A stretch of 64,000 bases of DNA from Arthrobacter sp. Hiyo4 (GCA_002370555.1 AP014718.1:2790001-2854000), one strand, 5' to 3'; shown: positions 43,038 to 51,671, counted from the first letter of the stretch. Numbers and translations are program-made. Notes: generated by a model not told the origin, from the letters alone.

Positions 43038-43185
43038 CTGGCACCACCGCCGTTCGTGGCGCAACGTACATGCGTGCGACCCGGTTCGAATGTTCGCGTC
43101 CGCGCGGCTGCGGCCGGTACGTGACCGGGGACGTGGGGCGTAATGCATGTGCATGGCTGCTCGTTTGACTGGTCACGCGGCGCTG

Positions 43186-43344
43186 TCACGCGTTCGGGAA
43201 GGTGGGCGCAATGCACATATGCGGCGGCCGGTGCGACCGGGCGCGTGCTGTGGCGCGTGTCGCGTGGTTCATGGTTGGCCTTTGGGATGGGTGGTGGCGG
43301 GATTCGTAGGCGTGGATTGTTGGGTTGTAGGTGTCCCAGGTCAT
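43186..43344 (-). CDS. Possible 52-residue protein, overlapping the previous gene
   Basis: ATG overlaps the stop of the gene at 43341 (ATGA). Sequence MTWDTYNPTIHAYESRHHPS is His- and Thr-rich and matches nothing I know. The tight overlap is the main reason to list it. Confidence 0.3.
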   Translation of the reverse strand: MTWDTYNPTIHAYESRHHPSQRPTMNHATRATARARSHRPPHMCIAPTFPNA

Positions 43345-43660
43345 GGGAGTCCTGCGGCGGCCGCGGCGACGGCGAAGGCTCCGTTGGGTATGTAGTGGCG
43401 GGTGTGGGCTTGGTAGATGTGCTTCCAGTAGTAGGTGGAGCCGTCTTTGTTGGCTCGGGGTGGGGCTGGTGAAAGGTGTTTCTCGCACCACGCGGTCGCG
43501 CGGTTGATTTCGGCGAGGATTCTGGGGCTGGTCAGTTCTGCCCTTGCTGCGTCGATGTCGACGTCGGGGAGTGCGAGGGATTTGCGTGGGGTGCCGTTTC
43601 CCCAGACTTGGAGGTCGGGGTGGTTGTCGATGATGGCTTGAACCGGGCTGTGGGTGTCAT
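43341..43660 (-). CDS. Small conserved mobile-element protein
   Basis: Reconstructed with one lost base near 43650 (CCC for CCCC). ATG 43660 follows AGGAGAACC. About 106 residues: PVQAIIDNHPDLQVWGNGTP, then ILAEINRATAWCEKHLSPAP and DGSTYYWKHIYQAHTRHYIP, ending AFAVAAAAAGLP. The WCEKHLSPAPPRANKDGSTY block resembles a small protein common in actinobacterial prophages and integrative elements. Function unknown. Confidence 0.6.
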
Positions 43661-43712
43661 TGGTTCTCCTGTTTCGAAGTAGTGAACAAGTAACCCCTGT
43701 ATAAAGAGGGGG

Positions 43713-45051
43713 TTACCTTGGTTCAGCAAGCGCGGCTAGCATCGGTTGGCCTCGGTTGGCCTCGGTTAGGAAGTGGGACCAGCCGCCGCCGCGTCCGACG
43801 CGTGGTCTTCGCTCCACCAGACCCTGGGTAACGGCGAGTTCGACGGCCTTCGCGGTCTGTTTGTCGTTGCCGGGGATCACTGCCTTGATGCCCGTCAGCG
43901 ACGTGCCTGGGCTCTTCTCGATGAAGTCCAGGACGACGTCGAGCTTGGACGCTGCCTGGTGGTCCTTGCGTGATCCGCCGCCGATGGTCAGGTGCCGGGT
44001 GGCGGCGTCGAAACTGAGCTGGGCTTCCGCGACGTCGACGTCTCTGCCGAACGCTGAGAAGAACCGTGCACTGTTGGGGTCGTCGATATCTTCGCGGATC
44101 AGCTTCCACGTCGCGTCGGGCCAGTCCTGGATGCGTGAGTCGCCGCGGGACCGTTCGCCGCTGTGGCCCATGTGGTGGACGAGGACAGCTTCCTCGGCGC
44201 CAGCCTCGGCGAGGTAGGCGTCAAAGGCGACGAGGAAGCGGCCGGCCTCCCGTGACTCGTCCAAGCCCAGGGCATCCAGGACGGGGCGGAGACAATCGAA
44301 AATAACGACGTCGGCACCACCACAGGCGCGGCCCATTCAGCGCGCTTGGCGGGGTCCAGGAGGTCGAAGGAGCCGACGCGGCCGCGGAGTGATAGGACGT
44401 CGACGCGGTCGGTGTGGACGATGCCCTGGTCTCGGAGCCAACGTTTGAGGTGGCGGACGTCGAGCTCGTTGTCGATGAGCAGCACCCGCTCCGCTGGGTA
44501 GACCGAGTACCTGCCGAGGAACGGTTCGTCATCGACCAGGGAGCGGATGAGGTTGCCGACGAGCGTGGACTTTCCTGCCTTGTAGGGGGCGGAGAGGACG
44601 ACGCGGGAGCCGGTGGGCAGTAGACCCTCCACACGGTACTCGGGATCTTCGTCTTCCTCCTCGAGGAGCTCTTCGAGGCCCATGGGCGGCACGGCGGGCT
44701 GGGTGTCGCTGGCCCGCCGGTGAATGAGCGCTGCGTTGTCGCGCACCTGCAGCTTTTTGACGGCTGCGGTCGTCTCGTAGTGGTCGACGGCTTCTTGGTA
44801 GGTGACCGGGTCGGGCAGCTCGACGCCTGTTTCGATGCGGGTGAGGATCCAGTCCTGGACTTGCTCCTGCACGTCCTTGCTGGGCTCCCCCGCCGCAGCA
44901 GTCAGCCGCTGGAGGCTGGACATCATGGTCTTATAGCTGTCGCCGTACAGGGCGCGTTGGTCGGGGGTGAGCGCGTCCCTGCGGGCGGTGAGGAGCAGAG
45001 CGCGAGCGCTGGCGTACTTGATCAAGAGCACCACCTGCAAGGTTCGGTCAT
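43713..45051 (-). CDS. RepA-like AAA ATPase (replication protein of the element)
   Basis: Reconstructed with one lost base near 44335 (GGG for GGGG) and probably one near 45035. The ATG at 45051 overlaps the stop of the gene before it (TAATG). N-terminal helical part, then Walker A VVLSAPYKAGKSTLVGNLIR, Walker B RVLLIDNELDVRHLKRWLRD, then GADVVIFDCLRPVLDALGLD and VLVHHMGHSGERSRGDSRIQ, the RecA-fold order of RepA/AAA_25 helicases of plasmids and integrative elements. The C-terminal winged-helix part reads SKLDVVLDFIEKSPGTSLTG. About 445 residues. It probably drives episomal replication of the excised element. Confidence 0.82.
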
Positions 45052-45277
45052 TATCGGTCCAATTCCAATGCGTTGTCGGGAGCCCCGCGGAGTACGTAGT
45101 CGTCCGTGCCGTCGACGCTGGCGAGGACTGTCCAGGTGCCCTGGCTGTCGCGGGTGGCGCGGACTGGTGTGCCGGCGGGGAGCGAGGCGGGCCTGGCGTG
45201 CGCGCCACCTGGGTGGCCGGGATGGGGTCAAACTTGGCCCGCTTGGTCAGCTTGGTTTCGATGTAGTAGGTGGCCAT
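45051..45277 (-). CDS. Small conserved element protein
   Basis: Reconstructed with one lost base near 45195. MATYYIETKLTKRAKFDPIP, then SLPAGTPVRATRDSQGTWTV and LASVDGTDDYVLRGAPDNAL. About 75 residues, beta-rich. It starts at the overlap with the stop of the upstream gene (TAATG) and ends at the overlap with the ATPase start, so these genes form one tightly coupled operon. Function unknown. Confidence 0.6.
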
Positions 45278-45615
45278 TAGTGGCCTTCCAGAAGGTCGGT
45301 TGGGATGAGGAAGTTAGCGGAGTAGTCGACGTGCTCGGCGTCGTCCCGGCCGTCGTAGTCGGCGGGATGGATCAAGGCGTGTTGGGTCTGCTGCTTGCAG
45401 GTGGCGCACTTGAGGCGCGCGAGCATCCGCTTATATTGCTCGAAGTCGGCGGGCAGCGTGCCCGCCTCTTGACGCTCATCGATGTCGAGGGACGTCACGC
45501 CGGTGCACTCGCTGATGAATCCGGGCGGCTGGTAGTTGGTTGGTCCGCCGCGCTTGGCTGTCCGCACGGTGCCGCAGTCGCAGCAGAGTGCCTGGAGGAT
45601 CTGGGCGGCGCTCAT
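45277..45615 (-). CDS. Cys-rich zinc-ribbon-like element protein
   Basis: Intact, 112 residues. Two Cys pairs, ALCCDCGTVRTAKRGG near residue 10 and RLKCATCKQQTQHALIHPAD near residue 70, would bind zinc. The tail is acidic (DYDGRDDAEHVDYSANFLIP). Proteins of this layout are common next to replication genes in actinobacterial elements. Function unknown. First gene of the rep operon after the 159-bp gap that follows the excisionase. Confidence 0.7.
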   Translation of the reverse strand: MSAAQILQALCCDCGTVRTAKRGGPTNYQPPGFISECTGVTSLDIDERQEAGTLPADFEQYKRMLARLKCATCKQQTQHALIHPADYDGRDDAEHVDYSANFLIPTDLLEGH

Positions 45616-45774
45616 GCTGCTGCCGCTTCCAGGGAGGTTGCGCCGATTCCCAGCGTCCGCGACCTCTTGTGGGGAAATTCAGAAATTGAGACCATCATTT
45701 GAATCGTGTTCTTCCTTGGGTGGTGGACTGGTTAGGCGGTTCGGGAGTCGAGGCCCGAGCCGCTTTTTGTGCCC

Positions 45775-45966
45775 TCACGCGGTTTCCTGCGAGGGCCCTT
45801 CGAGCATCTCGTGCAGGCGACCCAGCGGAACCAGGATGCGTCTGCCGACGCGCAGCGAGGGAATGCTTCCCTCGCGGATTCCTGCGTAAGCCTGGCTGCG
45901 TCCGATCCCGAGAATGCGGGCTGTTTCCTCGACCGTGCAGGTCTTGCGCTCTGTCTCTGTGGCCAT
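45775..45966 (-). CDS. Excisionase-type helix-turn-helix protein
   Basis: Intact, 63 residues, ATG 45966 after a GGGAG ribosome site. MerR/AlpA-type HTH_17: CTVEETARILGIGRSQAYAG then IREGSIPSLRVGRRILVPLG and RLHEMLEGPSQ. It probably acts as the recombination directionality factor for one of the integrases, or as an activator. Divergent from the XRE regulator; palindromes lie between them. Confidence 0.82.
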   Translation of the reverse strand: MATETERKTCTVEETARILGIGRSQAYAGIREGSIPSLRVGRRILVPLGRLHEMLEGPSQETA

Positions 45967-45983
45967 TTCGCCATCTCCCTTCG

Positions 45984-46077
45984 AAAGAAATTTCTTTACG
46001 TCAAGCCAACACCTCAAACACTAATTCATGCTTCCCACTGTTCGCAAGTGCTTTCTTTGTGGCAAGATATTTCTTGC
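45984..46077. promoter_or_regulatory. Divergent control region with palindromes
   Basis: Two dyads sit between the excisionase and the XRE regulator: a perfect 14-bp AAAGAAATTTCTTT at 45984-45997 and GCAAGA-TATT-TCTTGC at 46062-46077. The half-site AAGAAAT/TCTT is shared, as expected for operators of one repressor, here probably the XRE protein. Confidence 0.55.
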
Positions 46078-46105
46078 ATGCACACTTCTACACGAGGGAG
46101 CCACA

Positions 46106-46714
46106 ATGACCTGGGATATGCCGAAAGTGATCGGCCACAACGCAAGACTGAGACGTGAGGAGCTTGGCCTGAGTGCCAACGACTTCGCGTCACAGATGGA
46201 GGCAATCCTCAAAAAGCCCTGGCAGCGTCAAACGATTTCCGCCCTGGACAACGGGGGGCGGGCCATGATCGCCGGGGACGTCGTCGCGCTGGCCCACGTA
46301 CTCCGGACAACCCCGGCGGCGCTGTTCACTCCGCCGGCGGAAGCGACCGACATCCAAGTCGGCACCCTCACACTGCCCAGAGAGTCCACGGTGTTTGCCG
46401 GCGACAGCCATAGCGACGACGACGAGAGCCCAGCAGAGTCCGCGCTCGGATCCTTGCGGGCAGTACAGCGGGCGCATCACGAGCTGCTCAAGATCGCGGC
46501 GGAACAACGCTGGCTGATCTACGAGACGCAAAACAAGCTCATGAATCTGCCCTCCCCGCGCGCGACAGGGCCGGAGGCGAAGATACTGGCCGACGCGGGG
46601 CGTTGGCACTACTCCACCGACCTGGACGACATGTTCGGAACCCACGACGAGCTGGACGCTCCCCGGATCGCGTCCAAACAGGCGGAAACACAGGAGGAAG
46701 AAGATCATGGCTGA
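46106..46714 (+). CDS. XRE-family regulator of the element
   Basis: Intact, 202 residues, ATG 46106 after GAGGGAG. HTH in the first 75 residues: IGHNARLRREELGLSANDFA and WQRQTISALDNGGRAMIAGD. A serine/acid-rich linker follows, then a helical C-terminal half (AVQRAHHELLKIAAEQRWLI). It probably sets the balance between integration and excision. Its 3' end overlaps the integrase start by 8 bp, so both are co-transcribed. Confidence 0.82.
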   Translation: MTWDMPKVIGHNARLRREELGLSANDFASQMEAILKKPWQRQTISALDNGGRAMIAGDVVALAHVLRTTPAALFTPPAEATDIQVGTLTLPRESTVFAGDSHSDDDESPAESALGSLRAVQRAHHELLKIAAEQRWLIYETQNKLMNLPSPRATGPEAKILADAGRWHYSTDLDDMFGTHDELDAPRIASKQAETQEEEDHG

Positions 46715-47987
46715 TGTGAGCCGGCGCTGCGGATGCCGGGACGAGAACGGCAAGCAGTACGGGAAAGCGTGCCCGAAGATGAAGAATCCCCGCCACGGCA
46801 CATGGGGATACCGGCTATCCGCCGGCAACGACCCCGTCACCGGCAAACGCCGGTACGTGACCAGCTTCAAATACACCAGCGCGGAAGCAGCCAGGACCGC
46901 CCGGAACGCGGACGAGAAAAAGCTCATGTCGAAGAACTTCAAGTTCGACAGAATCAAGGTGGGCGAGTACTTGACCAAGTGGTTGGACCGGCACGAGCAG
47001 CACGGGAGCCTCAAACCGTCGACCGTCCGCATGTACCGCCGGTACATCAACAACGACATCAGCCCGGTGCTGGGACACCTGCAGCTCACCACGCTCCGGA
47101 AGTTCCAGGTGTCCGCGCTGGTGCAGCAGCTGCAGGACGACGGCCGCGGCGCCGTGACCATCAAGCGGATCCACGCGACATTGTCCTCTGCCCTGGGTGA
47201 CGCGTTGCAGGAGGACCTGATCGAGGACAACCCAGCGGCCCAGGTGCGCCTGCCCAAGGCCAAGAAGAAGCGGGTGAAGGTGTGGGAGCCCGAGCAGGCC
47301 GGCGCGTTCCTGGACTACATCGCGGACTATGAGAACGTCGATTCCCACAGCAGACCCAACGGCAAGATCGGGCACCGCCTCGCGGGCCTGTTCGAGGTCG
47401 CGATCCTGACGGGGATGCGCCGCGGGGAACTGTGCGGGCTCCGCTGGCAGGATGTGGACCTGCCGGGCCGTGCGCTGCATGTGCGGGTGCAGCTGGTGCA
47501 GGTGGGTTCGAAGGTGGTGGAGGTGAGTGCAAAGACTGACGCGGGCCAGGACAGGCGCGTGGCCCTGAATGACCGAGCCGTGGGCGCGTTGATTGCCTGG
47601 CAGATCCAACAGACGGCGGAACGTGGAGAGTGGGGCGAGGCGTATCAGGACAGCGGCCGTGTGTTCACCTACGAGGACGGCCGGCAGCTTCGCCCGGGCT
47701 ACCCGTCCAAGCTGTTCTCTACCCTGGTCACGAGTGCGGGTCTGCCGATGATGCGCTTCCACGACATGCGGCACCTGACGGCGTCCCTGGCGATCAAGGA
47801 CGGCACCGACGTGGCCATCGTTTCGAAGATGCTGGGACACTCAAACTCTCAGATCACCCGGGACTTGTACGGGCACATGTTCGACGCGACGGCGAAGGCT
47901 GCGGCGGAGGGGATTTCGGCGATGCTCCCGGCCCGGAAACCGCGTTCACGCAGCGGTGTGCTCACAACTGTGATCACCAGCCCGTAA
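46707..47987 (+). CDS. Tyrosine recombinase/integrase, right copy
   Basis: Intact, 426 residues. N-terminal Cys-rich stretch CGCRDENGKQYGKACPKMKN and AP2-like arm-binding domain (YRLSAGNDPVTGKRRYVTSF); core-binding domain (LKPSTVRMYRRYINNDISPV); catalytic Arg in AILTGMRRGELCGLRWQDVD, His-x-x-Arg in FHDMRHLTASLAIKDGTDVA, His in KMLGHSNSQITRDLYGHMFD with nucleophile Tyr. It ends 73 bp before the right attachment site in tRNA-Tyr, so it is the probable integrase for this site. Confidence 0.95.
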   Translation: MADVSRRCGCRDENGKQYGKACPKMKNPRHGTWGYRLSAGNDPVTGKRRYVTSFKYTSAEAARTARNADEKKLMSKNFKFDRIKVGEYLTKWLDRHEQHGSLKPSTVRMYRRYINNDISPVLGHLQLTTLRKFQVSALVQQLQDDGRGAVTIKRIHATLSSALGDALQEDLIEDNPAAQVRLPKAKKKRVKVWEPEQAGAFLDYIADYENVDSHSRPNGKIGHRLAGLFEVAILTGMRRGELCGLRWQDVDLPGRALHVRVQLVQVGSKVVEVSAKTDAGQDRRVALNDRAVGALIAWQIQQTAERGEWGEAYQDSGRVFTYEDGRQLRPGYPSKLFSTLVTSAGLPMMRFHDMRHLTASLAIKDGTDVAIVSKMLGHSNSQITRDLYGHMFDATAKAAAEGISAMLPARKPRSRSGVLTTVITSP

Positions 47988-48000
47988 AAGGGCAAAAGAA

Positions 48001-48057
48001 AGACCCGCCCGGACCTCCGAAGAGATCCGAACGGGTCTAAATTCCCGGAAATCCGGG
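48001..48057 (+). terminator. Hairpins after the right integrase
   Basis: A long dyad AGACCCG/CGGGTCT (48001-48038) and a short one TCCCGG/CCGGGA (48042-48057) lie between the integrase stop and the tRNA. They probably end the integrase transcript before it runs antisense into tRNA-Tyr. Confidence 0.5.
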
Positions 48058-48060
48058 ACT

Positions 48061-48112
48061 GTGGCAGATGAGGGATTCGAACCCCCGTAGGCGTTGCCAG
48101 CTGATTTACAGT
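48061..48112. repeat. Right attachment site inside tRNA-Tyr
   Basis: 52 bp identical to 33686-33737; covers the 3' part of tRNA-Tyr from the anticodon loop to the discriminator base. Confidence 0.93.
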
Positions 48113-48143
48113 CAGCCCCCTTTGGCCGCTCGGGTAATCTGCC
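48062..48143 (-). tRNA. tRNA-Tyr (GTA)
   Basis: 82 nt, class II tRNA with a long variable arm. Acceptor GGCAGAT/ATCTGCC, anticodon loop within CTGACTGTAAATCAG giving GTA, T arm GGGGG TTCGAAT CCCTC, discriminator A. The 3' half is supplied by the integrated element, which keeps the tRNA functional. Its own terminator now lies at 33649-33680. Confidence 0.95.
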
Positions 48144-48323
48144 GAACTTCAAAAGAAGATCACCCCCGGCTGCAGTGGTCAGAACGTCCGTTTCCAGGCC
48201 GTTCCGCTTCCAGTAACCGCGGGCAAGACAACTTTACAGAACTTCTGCCGAAACATCGAATCGAGGCTACAGACCCCTGGAAATGCCGCCAGAAGCCCGC
48301 AATTCCGCGGAAAAACCGGCGCC

Positions 48324-48578
48324 TCAGGCGTCGCCGAGAATCCGCCCGGCCAGCCGCGCCTCAAACTTCACGGCCTGCTCCGCGGTGATCTGGTTCAGCT
48401 GGACCGCCCGCAGCAGGTCCTCGCTCACACCCTCCATGCGGGCCGAAGCATCCGGGACCGGGCTGAAGATGATGGAGCCTGCCAGGGCTGCGGCGGCGAC
48501 TGATGTGGCGGCGGTGGCAACGGCGCCGGCGGCTGCGGCGGTGGTTCGGGTGACATAACGGACGGCTTTGTGTTGCAT
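48324..48578 (-). CDS. Small unknown protein with one membrane helix
   Basis: 84 residues, ATG 48578 after AAGGGAAA. Ala/Thr-rich helix VTRTTAAAAGAVATAATSVA near the start, then PDASARMEGVSEDLLRAVQL and ITAEQAVKFEARLAGRILGD. No known family. The GC3-rich codons and ribosome site make it a plausible gene. Confidence 0.5.
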   Translation of the reverse strand: MQHKAVRYVTRTTAAAAGAVATAATSVAAAALAGSIIFSPVPDASARMEGVSEDLLRAVQLNQITAEQAVKFEARLAGRILGDA

Positions 48579-48803
48579 GGCTTTCCCTTCGGCCTGTTTC
48601 CAACTCGTTCAACTCTCGCCTGCCCGGCTTCGTTCCCGCAGTGCGTTCGCTATGAAGGAACTGTGAATCAGGAACAGCGCCGAATCCACGCCAGCGCCGC
48701 ACGCGCACCAGCGCCACAGGCGGGCGATCCGTATTAGGCTGGAATGCAGAGATCCACGCCCTGCAGAGCCAATGTCAGGGCAACCACCGGCACAAGGAGA
48801 ATC

Positions 48804-49295
48804 ATGGCAGGCGAGTCAACGTTCGACGTCGTAAGCAAAGTGGACAAGCAGGAAGTGGCCAACGCGCTGAACCAGGCCCAGAAGGAACTGGTCCAGCGCT
48901 ACGACTTCAAGGGCGTCGGCGCCGAGGTCGAGTTCAGCGGCGAGAAGATCCTGATGAAGGCGAACTCGGAGGAACGTGTCCTGGCCGTGCTGGATGTCCT
49001 GCAGTCCAAGCTGATCCGCCGCGGCATCTCCCTGAAGTCCCTGGACACCGGCGAGCCGTACCCCTCTGGCAAGGAATTCCGCCTCGAAGCCTCCATCAAG
49101 GAAGGCATCGAGCAGGACCTGGCCAAGAAGATCAACAAGCTGATCCGTGACGAGGGCCCCAAGGGGGTCAAATCCCAGATCCAGGGCGACGAACTCCGCG
49201 TCTCCTCCAAGTCCCGCGATGACCTGCAGTCCGTCATGGCGCTGCTGAAGGACTTTGACGAGGCGGACCTGCAGTTCGTCAACTTCCGCAGCTAG
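48804..49295 (+). CDS. YajQ-family nucleotide-binding protein
   Basis: Intact, 163 residues, ATG 48804 after AAGGAGA. Family start STFDVVSKVDKQEVANALNQ then ELVQRYDFKGVGAEVEFSGE; also RRGISLKSLDTGEPYPSGKE and the end DDLQSVMALLKDFDEADLQF. Members bind cyclic di-GMP in some Gram-negatives, but the role in Actinobacteria is not settled. No partner gene nearby. Confidence 0.93.
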   Translation: MAGESTFDVVSKVDKQEVANALNQAQKELVQRYDFKGVGAEVEFSGEKILMKANSEERVLAVLDVLQSKLIRRGISLKSLDTGEPYPSGKEFRLEASIKEGIEQDLAKKINKLIRDEGPKGVKSQIQGDELRVSSKSRDDLQSVMALLKDFDEADLQFVNFRS

Positions 49296-49332
49296 CGGAC
49301 CAAGCCCTCGTTTTCGAGGCGCAAGAACTAGA

Positions 49333-49394
49333 TCGACACGCAGAAAGGCTGGCGCGCCCGAAATATCGGGTGCGTCAGCCATTTTGCGCGTCGA
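49333..49394. repeat. Long imperfect palindrome, family D
   Basis: Arms of about 29 bases: TCGACACGCAGAAAGGCTGG at the left start and its near complement ending TTTTGCGCGTCGA. Loop AATA. It lies between convergent yajQ and htpX-like genes. Confidence 0.75.
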
Positions 49395-49455
49395 GGGTTA
49401 TTCTGCGCGTCGCGGGGGAATGTACGACGGCGGCACCCGGGTCGGCCTGTCAGCC

Positions 49456-50322
49456 TCAGTTCAGCGGCCGGCCGGCAATCCGTTCCAGCCGGGCAATCCG
49501 TTCCTTCATCGGCGGGTGCGTGGCGAACAGCTTCGTCATCGCCCCGCCGCGGAACGGGTTGGCGATCATCAGGTGCGAGGTGTTGACCAGCTTCTGTTCC
49601 TGCGGCAGCGGCGCGATCCGCACCCCCTGCTCAATCTTGCGCAGGGCTGAGGCGAGCGCCAGCGGATCGCCAGTGAGCTGCGAACCGTCCTCGTCGGCGT
49701 CGTACTCCCTGGTCCGGGAAATGGCCAGCTGGATGAGCGAGGCGGCAAACGGTGCCAAAAGGGCCATCGCCAGCATGGCCAACGGGTTGGAGTTGCGCCG
49801 GTCGCCGCCGAAGAACAGCAGCATCTGGCCCACGGACGTGATGACGCCGGCCACCGCGGCCGCCACCGAGGACGTGAGGATGTCCCGGTTGTATACGTGC
49901 ATCAGCTCGTGCCCCAGGACCCCGCGCAGTTCGCGGGCATCGAGCAGCTGCAGGATTCCTTCGGTGCAGCACACGGCGGCGTTTTGGGGATTCCGTCCGG
50001 TGGCGAACGCGTTCGGGTTCATGGTGGGTGAGAGGTAGATGCGGGGCATCGGCTGGTTGGCCCGGACGGAGAGCTCCCGGACAATCTGGAAGAGCTGTGG
50101 GGCCTGGGCCTCCGTGACGGGGTAGGCCTGCATGGAACGGATGGCGATCTTGTCGCTGTTCCAGTAGCCGTACGCGGTGGTGGCCACGCCGATCAGGGCC
50201 ATGATCCAGATGGGCGCTGAACTCCGGGTATTGATCCCGATCAGTCCGCCCAGGCCCAGGAGCACCGCCCACAGGACGCCGAAGAGCGCCGCAGTTTTCA
50301 GGCCGTTGTAATGCTTGTGCAC
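49456..50322 (-). CDS. htpX: HtpX-family membrane metalloprotease
   Basis: Intact, 288 residues, GTG 50322 after GGAGGAGT. Two N-terminal helices (AALFGVLWAVLLGLGGLIGI and IWIMALIGVATTAYGYW), zinc site HELMH in LRGVLGHELMHVYNRDILTS, two more helices, third ligand Glu in SRTREYDADEDGSQLTGDPL. It degrades misfolded membrane proteins. The C-terminal LFATHPPMKERIARLERIAG is typical. Confidence 0.95.
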   Translation of the reverse strand: MHKHYNGLKTAALFGVLWAVLLGLGGLIGINTRSSAPIWIMALIGVATTAYGYWNSDKIAIRSMQAYPVTEAQAPQLFQIVRELSVRANQPMPRIYLSPTMNPNAFATGRNPQNAAVCCTEGILQLLDARELRGVLGHELMHVYNRDILTSSVAAAVAGVITSVGQMLLFFGGDRRNSNPLAMLAMALLAPFAASLIQLAISRTREYDADEDGSQLTGDPLALASALRKIEQGVRIAPLPQEQKLVNTSHLMIANPFRGGAMTKLFATHPPMKERIARLERIAGRPLN

Positions 50323-50397
50323 GTCCACTCCTCCACGTCGCCCTGACACAGTTGCCCCGACAGGTTGCCTCGACAAGTTGCCCAACAAGGCCTGGCC

Positions 50398-51671
50398 CTA
50401 AGGCACCGGGTTGTGGGCATCGTACCTCCGGAAGCCCGGCTGCAGCTGTGCCGCCAGCCAGGCCACCGCGATGCACAAAACCCCGCCCAGAAGCAGGACC
50501 CAGCCCTCACTGAGAATCTTAGTCCCGCCGCCTGCCAGCAGGTCACCCACGCGCGGCCCACCGGCCACCACCACAATGAAGACCCCTGCAGCCGGCCGCG
50601 CAGGTGGTCCGGCGCAGCGGCCTGCAGGAGGGTGTTACGGAAGACGGCACTGATGGAGTCGGCGATTCCGGCCAGGGCGCAGCACAATGCCGCCGGGACC
50701 AGCCAAACTGTGGCCCCGCCGTCGCCCGTCCGTCCGTCCTGCCAGGAGCACCACCACACCGAAGCCCGCAATCGAGGCGCCCCAGCCCATCACCGACCAC
50801 ACCACGGCGCTCCCCTGCCACCGGACACGGCCGAGCGGCCCGAAAACAGGCCGGCCAGGAACGCCCCCACCGCGCTGGAGGCCAGCAGGATGCCCACCGT
50901 GGTTTCGCCGCCGCCGATCATCAGGGCACCGATGGCGGGCATCAGCGCACGCGGCTGGGCAAGGATCATGGCCACGAGGTCGATGATGAAGGTCATCCGG
51001 AGGTTGGGCCGGGTGCCCAGGAACCGGAACCCCTCGATGACAGACCGGATCCCGGCCCGCCCGGCGCTTCCCGCAGGCGGCATGGAGGGGAGCCTGAAGA
51101 CCGCCCAGAGCACAAACGCGAAGCTGATGAAGTCGATGGTGTACGTCCAGCCGAAGCCCACCCACGCCACCAGCACCCCCGCCAGCAGGGGTCCCACCGT
51201 CAACGCCAGCCCGAACGACATCATGCTGAGGGCGTTGGCCGCCGGAAGCAGTTCCTTGCGGATAAGCGTGGGGATAATGGCACTGCGGGCCGGCTGGTTG
51301 ATGGCCTGGGCGCCGCTTTGCAGCGCCACCAGGAGGTAGAGGACCCAGACGTTTCCCAGCTGCAGCCAGGACTGCAGCGCGATCAGGCCGGTGGTCAGCC
51401 ACAGGACGGACGTTGCCAGGAGCGCCACCGTGCGGCGGTTGTGGGAGTCGGCGATGGAGCCGCCCAGCAGGCCGCCGAACACCAGCGGCACCAGAGCAAA
51501 CACACCCAGCAGTCCCACATAGAAACTGTCCTGCGTGAGCCGGTACACCTCCAGGCTCACGGCCACCAGCGTGAGCTGGCTCCCCACGGCCGAGACGGCG
51601 GAACCCAGCCAGAGCCGGCGGAAGGCCGGGCTCTCCCGGAGCGGTGTAATATCGGCCAGCAGTTTCCCCAC
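50398..51671 (-). CDS. MFS exporter (DHA3/EntS-like)
   Basis: Reconstructed with about three one-base losses (near 50822, 50715 and 50585). Twelve helices; start RESPAFRRLWLGSAVSAVGS, loop GGLLGGSIADSHNRRTVALL (helix 2-3 motif), QSGAQAINQPARSAIIPTLI, PLLAGVLVAWVGFGWTYTID, and AAPDHLRGRLQGVFIVVVAG in the second half. This is the MFS_3 pattern of enterobactin/macrolide exporters. About 424 residues. Substrate unknown. Confidence 0.87.

Larger units (their letters stand above)
33686..48112. mobile_element. 14.4-kb integrative element in tRNA-Tyr
   Basis: Bounded by 52-bp direct repeats, with the intact tRNA-Tyr at the right edge and the displaced 3' remnant plus native terminator at the left. 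The content is mobile-element like: two tyrosine recombinases (one near each end), an excisionase-like HTH, an XRE regulator, a RepA-like ATPase, a phage tape-measure protein with neighbours, and an IS3-interrupted cargo pair. No capsid, portal, terminase, conjugation or relaxase gene was found, so it is either a satellite-type element or a decayed prophage merged with another element. Confidence 0.9.

Noticed and set aside
45730..45775. Hairpin GCGGTTCGGG/CCCGAGCCGC with a T run in the gap after the excisionase gene
   Set aside because: The T run is on the plus strand, where no gene precedes it; on the minus strand the tail is wrong for a terminator, so it was not listed as one.
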